A stretch of 64,000 nt of DNA from RPQJ01 sp046347155. Lineage in GTDB: Bacteria > Pseudomonadota > Gammaproteobacteria > Steroidobacterales > Steroidobacteraceae. Within the stretch, counting starts at the first letter, position 1. The number at the start of each line of letters is the position of its first letter. The stretch is taken from contig JAXMGT010000001.1 in assembly GCA_046347155.1 (NCBI GenBank), forward strand, positions 372,001 through 436,000. Direction: 5' to 3'. The notes under the pieces are model-generated. The model worked only from the letters and a program-made list of their open reading frames with translations, searched no databases and was not told where the DNA came from. Made by a program: the position numbers and the translations under genes. Below are positions 51,905-60,887 of the stretch, one piece after another.

Positions 51905-52702
51905 CTAGAAGTACGACGGCCAGTGGCGAGAGGCGTCGCCGTAGGCCAGGAAATGCGGGTTCAGCAGCGTGTCCCGGCGGTTGTAGCGCAACGGCGCGCC
52001 GTCGAGCGTCGTGAGCGCGCCGCCCGCGACCTCGAGCACCGCCTGCGCCGCCGCGGTGTCCCACTCGGAGGTCGGGCCGAGCCGCGGGTAAAGGTCGGCC
52101 GTGCCTTCGGCGACCAGGCAGATCTTGAGCGCGCTGCCCATCGGGCGCAGCTCGTGCGGCCCGAGCCGCTCGAGCACCGCGTCGAGCGAGTCACCGCGGT
52201 GCGAGCGGCTTCCGACGACGACCAGCGGGTCGGCGGCGGGTCGCACGTGGATCGGGCGCGCGGACTCTCCATCGTGCCGGCACCACGCGCCGTGGCCGCG
52301 TGCCGCCCAGTACGTGAGGCCGAGCGCCGGCGCTGCGACGACGCCGAGCACCGGCTCGCCGTCGCGCACGAGCGCGACGTTCACGGTGAATTCGCCGTTA
52401 CGGTTGATGAATTCCTTCGTGCCGTCGAGCGGGTCCACGAGCCAGAGCTCGCCCCAGCCACGGCGCACCGCGTAATCGTGCGCCGCGGTCGATTCCTCGG
52501 ACAGCACCGGGATCGACGGCGTCAGCATCGCGAGCCGCGCCGACAGGATCTCGTGCGCCGCCCGGTCGGCGCGGGTGATCGGCGAGTCGTCGGACTTGTA
52601 CTCGACGCCGTGGCTCGAGGCATAGACCTCGAGGATCGCGGTCGAGGCTGCGGTGACGGCGTCCTGCACGCCGGCCATCAATGCTGCGGTGTCGGCGGCC
52701 AT
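51905..52702 (-). CDS. cysQ: 3'(2'),5'-bisphosphate nucleotidase CysQ
   Basis: A 265-residue Mg-dependent inositol-monophosphatase-fold enzyme. Metal-binding motifs are VLSEES and WLVDPLDGTKEFINRNGEFTVNVALV, with SEWDTAAAQAVLEVAGG near the end. It dephosphorylates 3'-phosphoadenosine 5'-phosphate (PAP) to AMP, preventing PAP build-up in sulfate assimilation. It leads the operon with DUF3301, DUF465, mscS and arfB. The start ATG at 52702 lies 29 bases after TATGAT. Confidence 0.93.
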   Translation of the reverse strand: MAADTAALMAGVQDAVTAASTAILEVYASSHGVEYKSDDSPITRADRAAHEILSARLAMLTPSIPVLSEESTAAHDYAVRRGWGELWLVDPLDGTKEFINRNGEFTVNVALVRDGEPVLGVVAAPALGLTYWAARGHGAWCRHDGESARPIHVRPAADPLVVVGSRSHRGDSLDAVLERLGPHELRPMGSALKICLVAEGTADLYPRLGPTSEWDTAAAQAVLEVAGGALTTLDGAPLRYNRRDTLLNPHFLAYGDASRHWPSYF

Positions 52703-52730
52703 CGTGGGCTCCGCGGGCTCAACGGGCACG

Positions 52731-52737
52731 TATCATA
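52731..52737. promoter_or_regulatory. symmetric -10-like element between cysQ and yrfG
   Basis: TATCATA gives TATCAT on the + strand (52731-52736, 20 bases before the yrfG GTG) and TATGAT on the minus strand (52732-52737, 29 bases before the cysQ ATG). One 7-base AT-rich core could serve divergent promoters for both genes. Confidence 0.4.
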
Positions 52738-52756
52738 GCGGGCCGTCGCGCCGCAG

Positions 52757-53449
52757 GTGCCGAGGACATCCGTGGACCCGTACCCGAACACGACCGTGCC
52801 GGACTGGAGCGCCGTCGAGACCGTGTGCCTCGACATGGACGGCACGGTGCTCGACCTGCGCTTCGACAACCTGTTCTGGCTCGAGGCGCTGCCGCGGCGC
52901 TGGGGCGAGATGCACGGCCTCGACGCCGACGAGGCGTGGCGGCGGCTCGAGCCGCGGTTCCGCGCGAAGCGGGGCACGCTCGACTGGTACTGCATCGACC
53001 ACTGGAGCGAGGAACTCGGGGTCGACGTCGCCGCGCTGAAGCTCGAGATGCGCGAGCACATCCGCTACCTGCCCGGCGCCGAGGCGTTCCTCGACCGGCT
53101 GCGGGCGACGGGCCGGCGCGTGCTGCTCACGACGAACGCACACCCGATCAGCCTCGGGATCAAGAACGCCCGCACCGGGCTCGATCGGCACTTCGACGAA
53201 CTCGTGTCGTCGCACGGGCTCGGCGTGCCTAAGGAGTCGACGGAGTTCTGGCGGCGGCTCGAGCGCGCCCACGGCGTGCGTCCGGCAGGCACGCTGTTCG
53301 TAGACGACAGCGCGCCGGTGCTCGCGGCCGCGCGCGCGGCCGGCGTCGGGCGTGTCTACCAGGTGCTGAAGCCGGACTCGACGAGACCCGCGCACCGGCC
53401 CGAGCCGGGCGTTCCGGGCGTCGAGTCGATCGCCGAACTGCTGCCCTGA
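52757..53449 (+). CDS. yrfG: GMP/IMP nucleotidase YrfG
   Basis: A 230-residue HAD-family 5'-nucleotidase. Motif I is VCLDMDGTVLDLRFDNLFW, with motif III GVPKESTEFW and motif IV LFVDDSAPVLAAARAAGVG; LDWYCIDHWSEELGVD and LLTTNAHPISL match E. coli YrfG, which hydrolyses GMP and IMP. GTG at 52757 is used and GTG at 52772 also works. It is convergent with rhlB, with 13 bases between stops. Confidence 0.92.
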   Translation: MPRTSVDPYPNTTVPDWSAVETVCLDMDGTVLDLRFDNLFWLEALPRRWGEMHGLDADEAWRRLEPRFRAKRGTLDWYCIDHWSEELGVDVAALKLEMREHIRYLPGAEAFLDRLRATGRRVLLTTNAHPISLGIKNARTGLDRHFDELVSSHGLGVPKESTEFWRRLERAHGVRPAGTLFVDDSAPVLAAARAAGVGRVYQVLKPDSTRPAHRPEPGVPGVESIAELLP

Positions 53450-53462
53450 CGGGCCGGCGGGT

Positions 53463-55004
53463 TCAGTCCTGCGGCGGACCGCCCGGACCCGCGGACGGGG
53501 GCGTGTCGCCGCCCGGTCCGCCACCACCGCCCCGGCCGCGACGGCGCCGACGGCGCTTGCGCGGCGCGTCGCCGTCGCCCCCAGGCGCGCCGTCGCCTGC
53601 CGCCGGCGAAATGCCCGCGGGTTGCGACGGGGGCGCTGGCGCGTCGCCCAGCGCAGTGGCGGGCCGGTCCGCGAGACGCGGACGGTCGCGGCCGCCGCCG
53701 TCGCGCCGCTCGCGCGGCGGTCCCCGACGGCCGTCGCGGCCGCCGCTCCGGCCGCGGTCGCCGCCGCGTCCGCCGTGCGGGCCGCGCCCGCCCGGCGCGT
53801 AACGGCGCCGCTCGCGCGCGGGCACCGTGATCTCGGCAAGCAGGTCCTCGGTCAACGCGGCTCGCGGCAGGCTGCGCCCGATGTAGGCCTCGATGTCCGG
53901 CAGCGACTGCACGTAGTCCTCGCAGCCGAGGCTGATCGCGTCGCCCTCGGCGCCGGCCCGCGCCGTGCGGCCGATCCGGTGCACGTAGTCCTCCGGGTCC
54001 TGCGGCATGTCGTAGTTGAAGACGTGGCTCACGTCCGGGATGTGCAGCCCGCGCGAGGCGACGTCGGTGCCGATCAGGATCGCGAGTTCTCCGCTGTGGA
54101 AGTCCTGGAGCATCCTGAGGCGCTTGCGCTGAGGCACGTCGCCCGAGATCGCCTCGGCGTTGAAGCCGTTCGACCGCAGGAGTCCCTCGAGTTCCTCGGC
54201 CCCGCGACGCGTGTTCACGAAGATCATCGTGCGGTGCGGGTCCATCGAGCGCAGCAGCCCCACGAGCAGCCGCGGCTTCTCCTCCATCGACGGGAAGTAG
54301 ATGCACTGCCGCACCCGGTCGACCGTCATCTTGTCCGGCTCGATCCGCACGAGTTCGGGGTCGTTCATGTGCTCGTAGGCGAGCTCGAGCACGCGCTGCG
54401 CGAGCGTCGCCGAGAACAGCAGGTTGAGCCGCTGGTCCGGCGGCGGCAGCCTGCGCATGATGTAGCGGATGTCCGCGATGAAGCCGAGGTCGAACATCCG
54501 GTCGGCCTCGTCGAGGATCAGCACCTGCACCGAGCGCAGCTCGACGACGTGCTGCTTGTAGAAGTCGATCAGCCGGCCCGGCGTGCCGATCAGCACGTCC
54601 ACGCCTTCCTCGAGCTCGCGGCGCTGCTTGTCGTAGTCGACGCCGCCGAAGGCGAGGCCGAGCCTGAGGCCCGTGTACTGGCCGAGGATCTCAGCATCGT
54701 GGTGGATCTGGACGGCGAGTTCGCGGGTCGGCGCGATGATGAGCGCGAGCGGCGCGTTCACCTTGCGGGTGGGCGGCACCTCGGCGCGCAGCAGCTTCGA
54801 GTACATCGCGACCAGGAACGCGGCCGTCTTGCCGGTGCCCGTCTGGGCCTGGCCCGCGACATCGAATCCGGCCAGCGCCCGGGGCAGGGTCTGCGCCTGG
54901 ATCGGCGTGCAGCGCTCGAACCCCGCGTCGGCGATGCCGCGCGCCAGCGACTCCGGCAGGTGGAGGTTCGTGAATGAGACGTCGGTCAGGTGTGCGTCGG
55001 CCAT
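53463..55004 (-). CDS. rhlB: DEAD-box RNA helicase RhlB
   Basis: A 513-residue DEAD-box helicase. Q motif FERCTPIQAQTLP, motif I AQTGTGKT, Ia PTRELAVQIH, II DEADRMFDLGF, III SATLAQ, V TDVASRGLHIP and VI HRIGRTARAG are all intact. A long Arg/Gly/Pro/Asp-rich tail (from about residue 400) follows, ending RKRRRRRRGRGGGG, as in RhlB, which works with RNase E in mRNA decay. It is divergent from trxA-rho, a linkage also seen in E. coli. Confidence 0.93.
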   Translation of the reverse strand: MADAHLTDVSFTNLHLPESLARGIADAGFERCTPIQAQTLPRALAGFDVAGQAQTGTGKTAAFLVAMYSKLLRAEVPPTRKVNAPLALIIAPTRELAVQIHHDAEILGQYTGLRLGLAFGGVDYDKQRRELEEGVDVLIGTPGRLIDFYKQHVVELRSVQVLILDEADRMFDLGFIADIRYIMRRLPPPDQRLNLLFSATLAQRVLELAYEHMNDPELVRIEPDKMTVDRVRQCIYFPSMEEKPRLLVGLLRSMDPHRTMIFVNTRRGAEELEGLLRSNGFNAEAISGDVPQRKRLRMLQDFHSGELAILIGTDVASRGLHIPDVSHVFNYDMPQDPEDYVHRIGRTARAGAEGDAISLGCEDYVQSLPDIEAYIGRSLPRAALTEDLLAEITVPARERRRYAPGGRGPHGGRGGDRGRSGGRDGRRGPPRERRDGGGRDRPRLADRPATALGDAPAPPSQPAGISPAAGDGAPGGDGDAPRKRRRRRRGRGGGGGPGGDTPPSAGPGGPPQD

Positions 55005-55031
55005 CGGTTCCTGTGTCGCGGTTACGCGGTC

Positions 55032-55060
55032 TTGCAAATTCGCCAAAAGCGGGTTCAAAT
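55032..55060 (+). promoter_or_regulatory. sigma70-like promoter of trxA-rho
   Basis: TTGCAA and TCAAAT, each four of six to consensus, are 17 bases apart in the only AT-rich block of the region. Confidence 0.4.
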
Positions 55061-55289
55061 ACAACTCAGGCAGCGGCTTCAAGTCCGCTCCCGCCAGCAG
55101 CGAAGCCGGCTCGCCGGGCCCCGAGGGGGGCGGCGCACACGTCCGGTGCGGCGGGTACCCAGAATCCCCAGGTGCATCCAGCAATCCCGATAGTTTGCCC
55201 TACGCAGATCGCGCCGTCACTCGATGGCGGTGCCCACGCAGGCCGATTCCCTTGAGCGACCCCAACATACCAGCCAAAGAAACACCATC

Positions 55290-55295
55290 GGAGGT
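55290..55295 (+). promoter_or_regulatory. GGAGGT Shine-Dalgarno sequence of trxA
   Basis: GGAGGT lies eight bases before the GTG at 55304. It decides the trxA start, since no ATG is available there. Confidence 0.75.
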
Positions 55296-55303
55296 AGTCC
55301 CCG

Positions 55304-55630
55304 GTGAGCCAGCAGATCATCCACGTCACCGACTCGAGCTTCGAGACGGACGTCATCCAGTCCAAGACCCCGGTGCTCCTCGACTTCTGGGCCGAATGGT
55401 GCGGCCCGTGCAAGATGATCGCGCCGATCCTGGACGAGATCGCGGCGGAGTACGCGGGCAGGGTGACGGTCGCGAAGATGAACGTGGACGACAACCCCAG
55501 GACACCGATGAAGTTCAACGTCCGCGGCATCCCGACGCTCATCCTTTTCAAGAACGGCCAGCTGGAAGGCCAGAAGATCGGCGCCGTCCGCAAGGCGGAC
55601 GTCGCGGCTTTCCTGGACAGCAAACTGTGA
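55304..55630 (+). CDS. trxA: thioredoxin TrxA
   Basis: A 108-residue classic thioredoxin (E. coli 109). VLLDFWAEWCGPCKMIAPILDEIA contains the redox motif WCGPC, and GIPTLILFKNGQ the cis-Pro segment. It reduces protein disulfides in the cytosol and serves ribonucleotide reductase, methionine sulfoxide reductase and others. The start is GTG at 55304. Its stop overlaps the rho GTG by 4 bases. Confidence 0.96.
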   Translation: MSQQIIHVTDSSFETDVIQSKTPVLLDFWAEWCGPCKMIAPILDEIAAEYAGRVTVAKMNVDDNPRTPMKFNVRGIPTLILFKNGQLEGQKIGAVRKADVAAFLDSKL

Positions 55631-57060
55631 GGGGTTACCTCGGCAACCAGGGTCGCAACCGCCAGGGCAAGCGCAACCGGGGCGGCAACGGCCCGGACGG
55701 CAATCGCGGCCCGCGGCAGGAGGAACTCCCGCCGGACGATTTCCTGGACGGCGACGACCTGGACGTGATCAGCCCGGCGGAACTCGAGGCCAGCCGGCGC
55801 TCGATGAACCTGTCCGAGCTGAAGCACAAGCCGATCCCCGACCTGCTGAAGATGGCCCAGGCGATGGGCATGGAGAACCTGGCCCGTTCGCGCAAGCAGG
55901 ACATCATCTTCGCGATCCTGAAGGCCCACGCGAGGAACGGCGAGGACATCTACGGCGACGGCGTGCTCGAGATCCTGCAGGACGGCTTCGGCTTCCTGCG
56001 CTCGCCCGAGGGTTCCTACCTCGCGGGCCCGGACGACATCTACATCAGCCCGTCGCAGATCCGCCGCTTCAACCTGCGGACCGGCGACTCGATCTCCGGC
56101 CTGATCCGTCCCCCGAAGGACGGCGAGCGCTACTTCGCGCTGCTCAAGGTCGGCCAGATCAACTTCGACTCGCCGGAGAACGCGCGCAGCAAGGTGCTCT
56201 TCGAGAACCTGACGCCGCTGCACCCGACGAAGCGCCTGCGCCTCGAGCGCGGCACCGGCAGCACCGAGGACCTCACGGCCCGGATGGTCGACCTCGTTGC
56301 GCCGCTGGGCAAGGGCCAGCGCGGCCTGATCGTCTCGCCGCCGAAGGCCGGCAAGACGATGCTGCTGCAGAACCTCGCCAACTCGATCACGGCCAACCAC
56401 CCCGAGGTGTACCTGATCGTGCTGCTCATCGACGAGCGGCCCGAGGAAGTCACCGAGATGTCGCGCACCGTGCGCGGCGAGGTGGTCTCCTCGACGTTCG
56501 ACGAGCCCGCGAGCCGCCACGTCCAGGTCGCCGAGATGGTGATCGAGAAGGCGAAGCGCCTGGTCGAGCACAAGAAGGACGTCGTGATCCTGCTCGACTC
56601 GATCACCCGCCTCGCACGCGCCTACAACACCGTGGTGCCGAGTTCCGGCAAGGTGCTCACCGGCGGCGTGGACGCGAACGCGCTGCAGCGCCCGAAGCGC
56701 TTCTTCGGCGCGGCGCGCAACATCGAGGAAGGCGGCTCGCTCACGATCCTCGCCACCGCGCTGATCGACACCGGCTCGCGCATGGACGACGTGATCTACG
56801 AGGAGTTCAAGGGCACCGGCAACAGCGAGATCCACCTCGACCGCCGGATCGCCGAGAAGCGCGTGTTCCCGGCGCTCAACATCAATCGGTCGGGCACGCG
56901 TCGCGAGGAGCTCATCACCTCGCAGGACGAGCTCGCGAAGATCTGGATCCTGCGCAAGCTCCTGCACCCGATGGACGAGCTGGCCGCGGCCGAGTTCCTG
57001 ATCGACAAGATGCGCGACACGAAGACGAACGGCGAGTTCTTCGATTCGATGAAGCGCTGA
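55627..57060 (+). CDS. rho: transcription termination factor Rho
   Basis: A 477-residue hexameric RNA helicase. The RNA-binding OSB region (DIIFAILKAHARNGEDIYGDGVLEILQDGFGFLRS), the ATPase Walker A in PPKAGKTMLLQ, VLLIDERPEEVTEM and ILLDSITRLARAYNTV are all present. The GTG at 55627 gives an N-terminal extension of ~59 residues (RGYLGNQGRNRQGKRNRGGN, then acidic DDFLDGDDLD) before the usual E. coli-like start MNLSELK at 55804; codon bias in the extension is that of coding DNA. The GTG overlaps the trxA stop by 4 bases (GTGA). Confidence 0.93.
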   Translation: MRGYLGNQGRNRQGKRNRGGNGPDGNRGPRQEELPPDDFLDGDDLDVISPAELEASRRSMNLSELKHKPIPDLLKMAQAMGMENLARSRKQDIIFAILKAHARNGEDIYGDGVLEILQDGFGFLRSPEGSYLAGPDDIYISPSQIRRFNLRTGDSISGLIRPPKDGERYFALLKVGQINFDSPENARSKVLFENLTPLHPTKRLRLERGTGSTEDLTARMVDLVAPLGKGQRGLIVSPPKAGKTMLLQNLANSITANHPEVYLIVLLIDERPEEVTEMSRTVRGEVVSSTFDEPASRHVQVAEMVIEKAKRLVEHKKDVVILLDSITRLARAYNTVVPSSGKVLTGGVDANALQRPKRFFGAARNIEEGGSLTILATALIDTGSRMDDVIYEEFKGTGNSEIHLDRRIAEKRVFPALNINRSGTRREELITSQDELAKIWILRKLLHPMDELAAAEFLIDKMRDTKTNGEFFDSMKR

Positions 57061-57114
57061 CCCGGCGGCCGGCCCCGCGGCCGGCCCGGCCGCACGACGC
57101 GGGGGAGGCGACCC

Positions 57115-57984
57115 GTGCACCCGAGCCACCTGAGGGGCGTCCTGTCGATGCTCGCGGCCGTCGCCGTGTTCTCGGTGATGGACGCGCTCCTGAAGACGCT
57201 GGCGGGCCACTACGGGCCGATGCAGGTCGCGTTCATCCGCGGTGCCACCTCGCTGCCGTTCGTGCTGGCCGTCGTGCTGGTGCGCGGCCGCTTCGACCGG
57301 CTGCGCATGGTCAACGTACGGCTGCACCTGCTGCGCGGCGGGATCGCCGTCGTGATGCTGGCCGGGTTCATCTACGCGGTGCGCGGCTCGTCGCTCGCGA
57401 ACACCTACGCGATCTTCATGTGCGCGCCGCTCGTCGTGGCCGCCCTGTCCGTGCCGATGCTCGGCGAGCGGGTCGCGCCCGCGCAGTGGGTGGCGATCGT
57501 CGTCGGCCTCGGCGGCGTGCTGCTGATGCTCAGGCCGACCGGCGGTGACTGGGCGTCGCTCGCGAGTCTCGCGGCGGCGTTCTCGGCGCTCTGCTATTCG
57601 TTCGCCGCGATCACGATGCGGATGCTGTCGCGCACCGACACGACCGAGAGCATGGTGTTCTGGTTCGCGGTGCTGCTCACGACGGGCGCCGGCCTGCTCT
57701 CGCTCGCCGACTGGCGGCCGCTCCTGTGGGACGACTGGCCGCTCGCGCTCGGCGTCGGTGCCTGCGGTGCGCTCGCGCAGCACCTGATGACCGAAGCGTT
57801 CCGGCACGCGCCGGTGTCCGTCGTCACTCCGCTCGAATACACGGCGCTCGTCTGGGGCATGGCGCTCGACCTCGTGGTCTGGAACGTGCTGCCCGGCGCG
57901 ACGACGCTGGCCGGCGGTGCGGTGGTGGTCGGTGCCGGCCTCTACGTGATACATCGCGAGGCGAGGAAGCGCAGGGCGGGCTGA
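57115..57984 (+). CDS. EamA/DMT superfamily transporter
   Basis: A 289-residue, ten-helix inner-membrane transporter of the drug/metabolite family, with two EamA repeats (1-~135: AVFSVMDALLKTLAGHYGPMQVAFIRGATSLPF; second: CYSFAAITMRMLSRTDTTESMVFW). Direction and substrate are unknown. GTG at 57115 has a strong GGGGGAGG Shine-Dalgarno sequence. It is followed after 14 bases by the GMC oxidoreductase gene. Confidence 0.9.
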   Translation: MHPSHLRGVLSMLAAVAVFSVMDALLKTLAGHYGPMQVAFIRGATSLPFVLAVVLVRGRFDRLRMVNVRLHLLRGGIAVVMLAGFIYAVRGSSLANTYAIFMCAPLVVAALSVPMLGERVAPAQWVAIVVGLGGVLLMLRPTGGDWASLASLAAAFSALCYSFAAITMRMLSRTDTTESMVFWFAVLLTTGAGLLSLADWRPLLWDDWPLALGVGACGALAQHLMTEAFRHAPVSVVTPLEYTALVWGMALDLVVWNVLPGATTLAGGAVVVGAGLYVIHREARKRRAG

Positions 57985-57998
57985 CGGGAGGGTGCGCG

Positions 57999-59603
57999 AT
58001 GGCGACCGGACGGAACGGCTACGACTACGACTGGCTGATCGTCGGCTCCGGGTTCGGCGGCAGCGTCTCGGCGCTCAGGCTCGCCGAGAAGGGCTACCGG
58101 GTCGGCGTCCTCGAGCAGGGCCGCCGCTACGCGGACCGGGAATACGCGTCGACGACCTGGCAGCTGCGCCGCTGGCTGTGGGCGCCCGCGCTCGGGCTGC
58201 GCGGCATCTTCCGGATGACCCCGTTCAAGGACGTTTTCATCGTGAGCGGTACGGCCGTCGGCGGCGGCAGCACCGTGTACGCGAACACGCTCTACCGCGC
58301 CGCGCCCGAGTTTTTCGCGAACCCGCAGTGGAGCGGCCTCGGCGACTGGGCCGCGGTGCTCGCGCCGCACTACGACACGGCCGAGCGGATGCTCGGCGTC
58401 GTCGAGGTGCCCCGGGACAGCGACAACCAGCGGCTGCTGCGCGAGGTCGGCGCGCAGCTCGGCGTCGAGCACACGTTCCGCCGCACGCCGGTCGGCGTCT
58501 TCTTCGGCGAGCCGGGGCGGCGGGTGCCCGACCCGTACTTCGGCGGCGAGGGTCCCGAGCGCACGGGCTGCACGTACTGCGGCGCCTGCATGGTCGGCTG
58601 CAGGGAGGGCGCGAAGAACACGCTGCTGAAGAACTACCTCTGGTTCGCCGAGAAGCGCGGCGCGGAGATCCTGCCCGAGCGCGAGGTCGTCGACATCCGG
58701 CCGCTCGGCGCCGCCGACGGCAGCGACGGCTACCTCGTCACGACCGAGCACCCGGGTGCGTGGTTCCGCCGCCGGCGCCGCACGTTCCGAGCGCGCGGCA
58801 TCGTGATGTCGGCCGGTGCGCTCGGCACGAACCGGCTGCTGTCGCAGTGCCGGCTCTCGGGCTCGCTGCCGAACGTCAGCGACCGGCTGGGCCAGCTGGT
58901 GCGCACGAACAGCGAGTCGATTCTGGCGGTCACGCTGCCCAAGGGCACCGCGCGTCCCTGGAACGACGTCGCGATCAGTTCGAGCATCCACCCGAGCGCG
59001 GACACGCACATCGAGTTCGTCACCTACGGGCGTCACGGTGACGCGATGGCGACGCTGTTCACGCTGCTCACCGGCGACGGCACGCGCTGGACGCGGCCGC
59101 TCGCGTGGCTCGGCAACGTGCTGCGCCACCCGCTCACGTTCCTCCGTACGCTGTGGCCGGTGGGCTGGGCGCGACGCACGGTGATCTTCCTGGTGATGCA
59201 GTCGCTCGACAACGCGATCTCGTTCCGCGCGAAGCGCGGCTGGCTGGGTGGCGTGTCGCTCACGACCGAGCAGGATCCGGAGAAGCCGAATCCGACGTTC
59301 ATCGAGGCCGGCAACCGCGCGGCCGCGTGGCTGGCCGCACGCACCGGGGGCTACGGCCAGAGCATGCTGCTCGAGGCCTGGGCCAACGTGCCGACCACGG
59401 CCCACATCCTCGGCGGCGCGGTGGTCGGCCGCGACGCCGCGACCGGCGTCGTGGACCGCCACGGCCGGCTGTTCGGCTACCGCAACTTCCTGGTCTGCGA
59501 CGGCTCGACGGTGCCGGCCAATCCGGGCGTGAACCCGTCGCTCACGATCACGGCGATGTCCGAGCACGTGATGAGCCACGTGCCCCCGAAGCCCGCGGGC
59601 TGA
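57999..59603 (+). CDS. GMC family FAD oxidoreductase with ferredoxin-like Cys motif
   Basis: A 534-residue flavoprotein of the cholesterol-oxidase-like GMC branch. The N-terminal FAD loop is LIVGSGFGGSVSALRLAEKGYRVGVLEQG, with VGGGSTVYANTLYR and the C-terminal VCDGSTVPANPGVNPSLTITAM. Residues 191-201 form CTYCGACMVGC, a CX2CX2CX3C pattern known from 4Fe-4S ferredoxins; a few GMC relatives share it. Hydroxysteroid or alcohol oxidation is plausible, but substrate and cofactor are not known. A Shine-Dalgarno sequence GGGAGG precedes the ATG. Confidence 0.9.
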   Translation: MATGRNGYDYDWLIVGSGFGGSVSALRLAEKGYRVGVLEQGRRYADREYASTTWQLRRWLWAPALGLRGIFRMTPFKDVFIVSGTAVGGGSTVYANTLYRAAPEFFANPQWSGLGDWAAVLAPHYDTAERMLGVVEVPRDSDNQRLLREVGAQLGVEHTFRRTPVGVFFGEPGRRVPDPYFGGEGPERTGCTYCGACMVGCREGAKNTLLKNYLWFAEKRGAEILPEREVVDIRPLGAADGSDGYLVTTEHPGAWFRRRRRTFRARGIVMSAGALGTNRLLSQCRLSGSLPNVSDRLGQLVRTNSESILAVTLPKGTARPWNDVAISSSIHPSADTHIEFVTYGRHGDAMATLFTLLTGDGTRWTRPLAWLGNVLRHPLTFLRTLWPVGWARRTVIFLVMQSLDNAISFRAKRGWLGGVSLTTEQDPEKPNPTFIEAGNRAAAWLAARTGGYGQSMLLEAWANVPTTAHILGGAVVGRDAATGVVDRHGRLFGYRNFLVCDGSTVPANPGVNPSLTITAMSEHVMSHVPPKPAG

Positions 59604-59609
59604 GGTCCG

Positions 59610-60887
59610 TCACCCGCGCGCGATCGCGCGGTGCCCGATGTCGCGGCGGTACTGGATGCCGTCCCAGCAGATCGCCGCGGCCAGGTCGTAGGCCTGGCGC
59701 TGCGCCGCGCGGACGTCGTCGCCGAGGCCGACCGCGCACAGCACGCGCCCGCCGTTCGTCACGACCGTGCCGTCCCGGAGCGTCGTTCCGGCGTGGAAGA
59801 CCTTGCCCGGCAGCGCGGCCGCCGCGTCGAGCCCGTGGATCGGGTCGCCCTTGCGCACCGTGTCCGGGTAGCCGCCCGCGGCGAGCACGACGCCGACCGC
59901 GACGCGCGGGTCCCAGTCCACGTCGTGCCCGGCGAGGCGCCCGTCGAGCGCCGCGTCGCACAACACCGTGAGGTCGGAGCGCATCCGCGAGAGGATCGGC
60001 TGCGTCTCGGGGTCGCCGAGCCGGCAGTTGAACTCGAGCACGCGTGGTGCGCCCTGAGCGTCGATCATGAGCCCGGCGTACAGGAACCCGACGTAGGGCG
60101 TGCCCCCGGCCGCGAGCGCGCGCACGGTGGGCAGCATCACCTCGCGCATCGCGCGCTCGTGCACCGCCGGCGTCACGACCGGCGCCGGCGAGTAGGCGCC
60201 CATGCCGCCGGTGTTCGGCCCGAGGTCGCCGTCGTCCCGGCGCTTGTGGTCCTGCGAGGTCGCGAGCGGCAGCACGTGCGTGCCGTCCACCATCGCGATG
60301 AAGCTCGCTTCCTCGCCCTCGAGGAATTCCTCGACGACGATCGTGTCGCCGGCGGCACCGAAGCGGCCGGCGAACATGGATTCCGCCGTCTCGACCGCCT
60401 CGTCGGCCGTCGCGCAGATCACGACGCCCTTGCCGGCCGCGAGGCCGTCGGCCTTCACGACCAGCGGCGCGCGCTGCGCGCGCACCCAGGCCGGATCGAA
60501 GCTCTGGCGCGTGAACGTCGCATAGGCCGCGGTCGGGATCGCGTGCCGGCGCAGGAATTCCTTCATGTAGGCCTTCGAGCCCTCGAGCCGCGCCGCGCCG
60601 GCGCTCGGCCCGAAGCAGCGCAGCCCCGCGGCCGCGAACGCGTCGGTCACGCCCTGCACCAGCGGGCCCTCGGGCCCGACGATCGTCAGGTCGACGCGTT
60701 CGGCGCGCGCGAAGGCGACCAGCGCCGCGACGTCCTCGGCGGCGATCTCGACGTTGCGCACGCCGGGTTCGCGGGCCGTGCCCGCGTTGCCCGGCGCGAC
60801 CCAGACCTGCGTGACTCGCGGCGACTGGGCCGCCTTCCAGGCGAGCGCGTGCTCCCGACCGCCGGATCCGATGACGAGGACGCGCAT
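59610..60887 (-). CDS. purD: phosphoribosylamine-glycine ligase
   Basis: A 425-residue ATP-grasp enzyme making GAR, the second step of purine synthesis. GSGGREHALAWK, GPEGPLVQGVTDAFAA, GPSAGAARLEGSKAYMKEF, VKADGLAAGKGVV, DHKRRDDGDLGPNTGGMGAYSP and FNCRLGDPETQ are the classic motifs. The ATG at 60887 overlaps the purH stop by one base (TGATG). It is the last gene of the dusB-fis-purH-purD unit. Confidence 0.97.
   Translation of the reverse strand: MRVLVIGSGGREHALAWKAAQSPRVTQVWVAPGNAGTAREPGVRNVEIAAEDVAALVAFARAERVDLTIVGPEGPLVQGVTDAFAAAGLRCFGPSAGAARLEGSKAYMKEFLRRHAIPTAAYATFTRQSFDPAWVRAQRAPLVVKADGLAAGKGVVICATADEAVETAESMFAGRFGAAGDTIVVEEFLEGEEASFIAMVDGTHVLPLATSQDHKRRDDGDLGPNTGGMGAYSPAPVVTPAVHERAMREVMLPTVRALAAGGTPYVGFLYAGLMIDAQGAPRVLEFNCRLGDPETQPILSRMRSDLTVLCDAALDGRLAGHDVDWDPRVAVGVVLAAGGYPDTVRKGDPIHGLDAAAALPGKVFHAGTTLRDGTVVTNGGRVLCAVGLGDDVRAAQRQAYDLAAAICWDGIQYRRDIGHRAIARG

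Larger units (their letters stand above)
55005..55303. other. divergent rhlB/trxA regulatory region
   Basis: 299 bases without a gene. On the + strand TTGCAA (55032-55037) and TCAAAT (55055-55060), 17 bases apart, are the best sigma70-like promoter for trxA, giving a ~240-base leader. The AT-rich block 55030-55065 is shared with the likely rhlB promoter. A GGAGGT Shine-Dalgarno sequence ends the leader. Confidence 0.45.

Noticed and set aside
57061..57114. Terminator after rho
   Set aside because: GGCCGG-rich inverted repeats are present but there is no U-tract, and the next gene follows on the same strand with a strong Shine-Dalgarno sequence.
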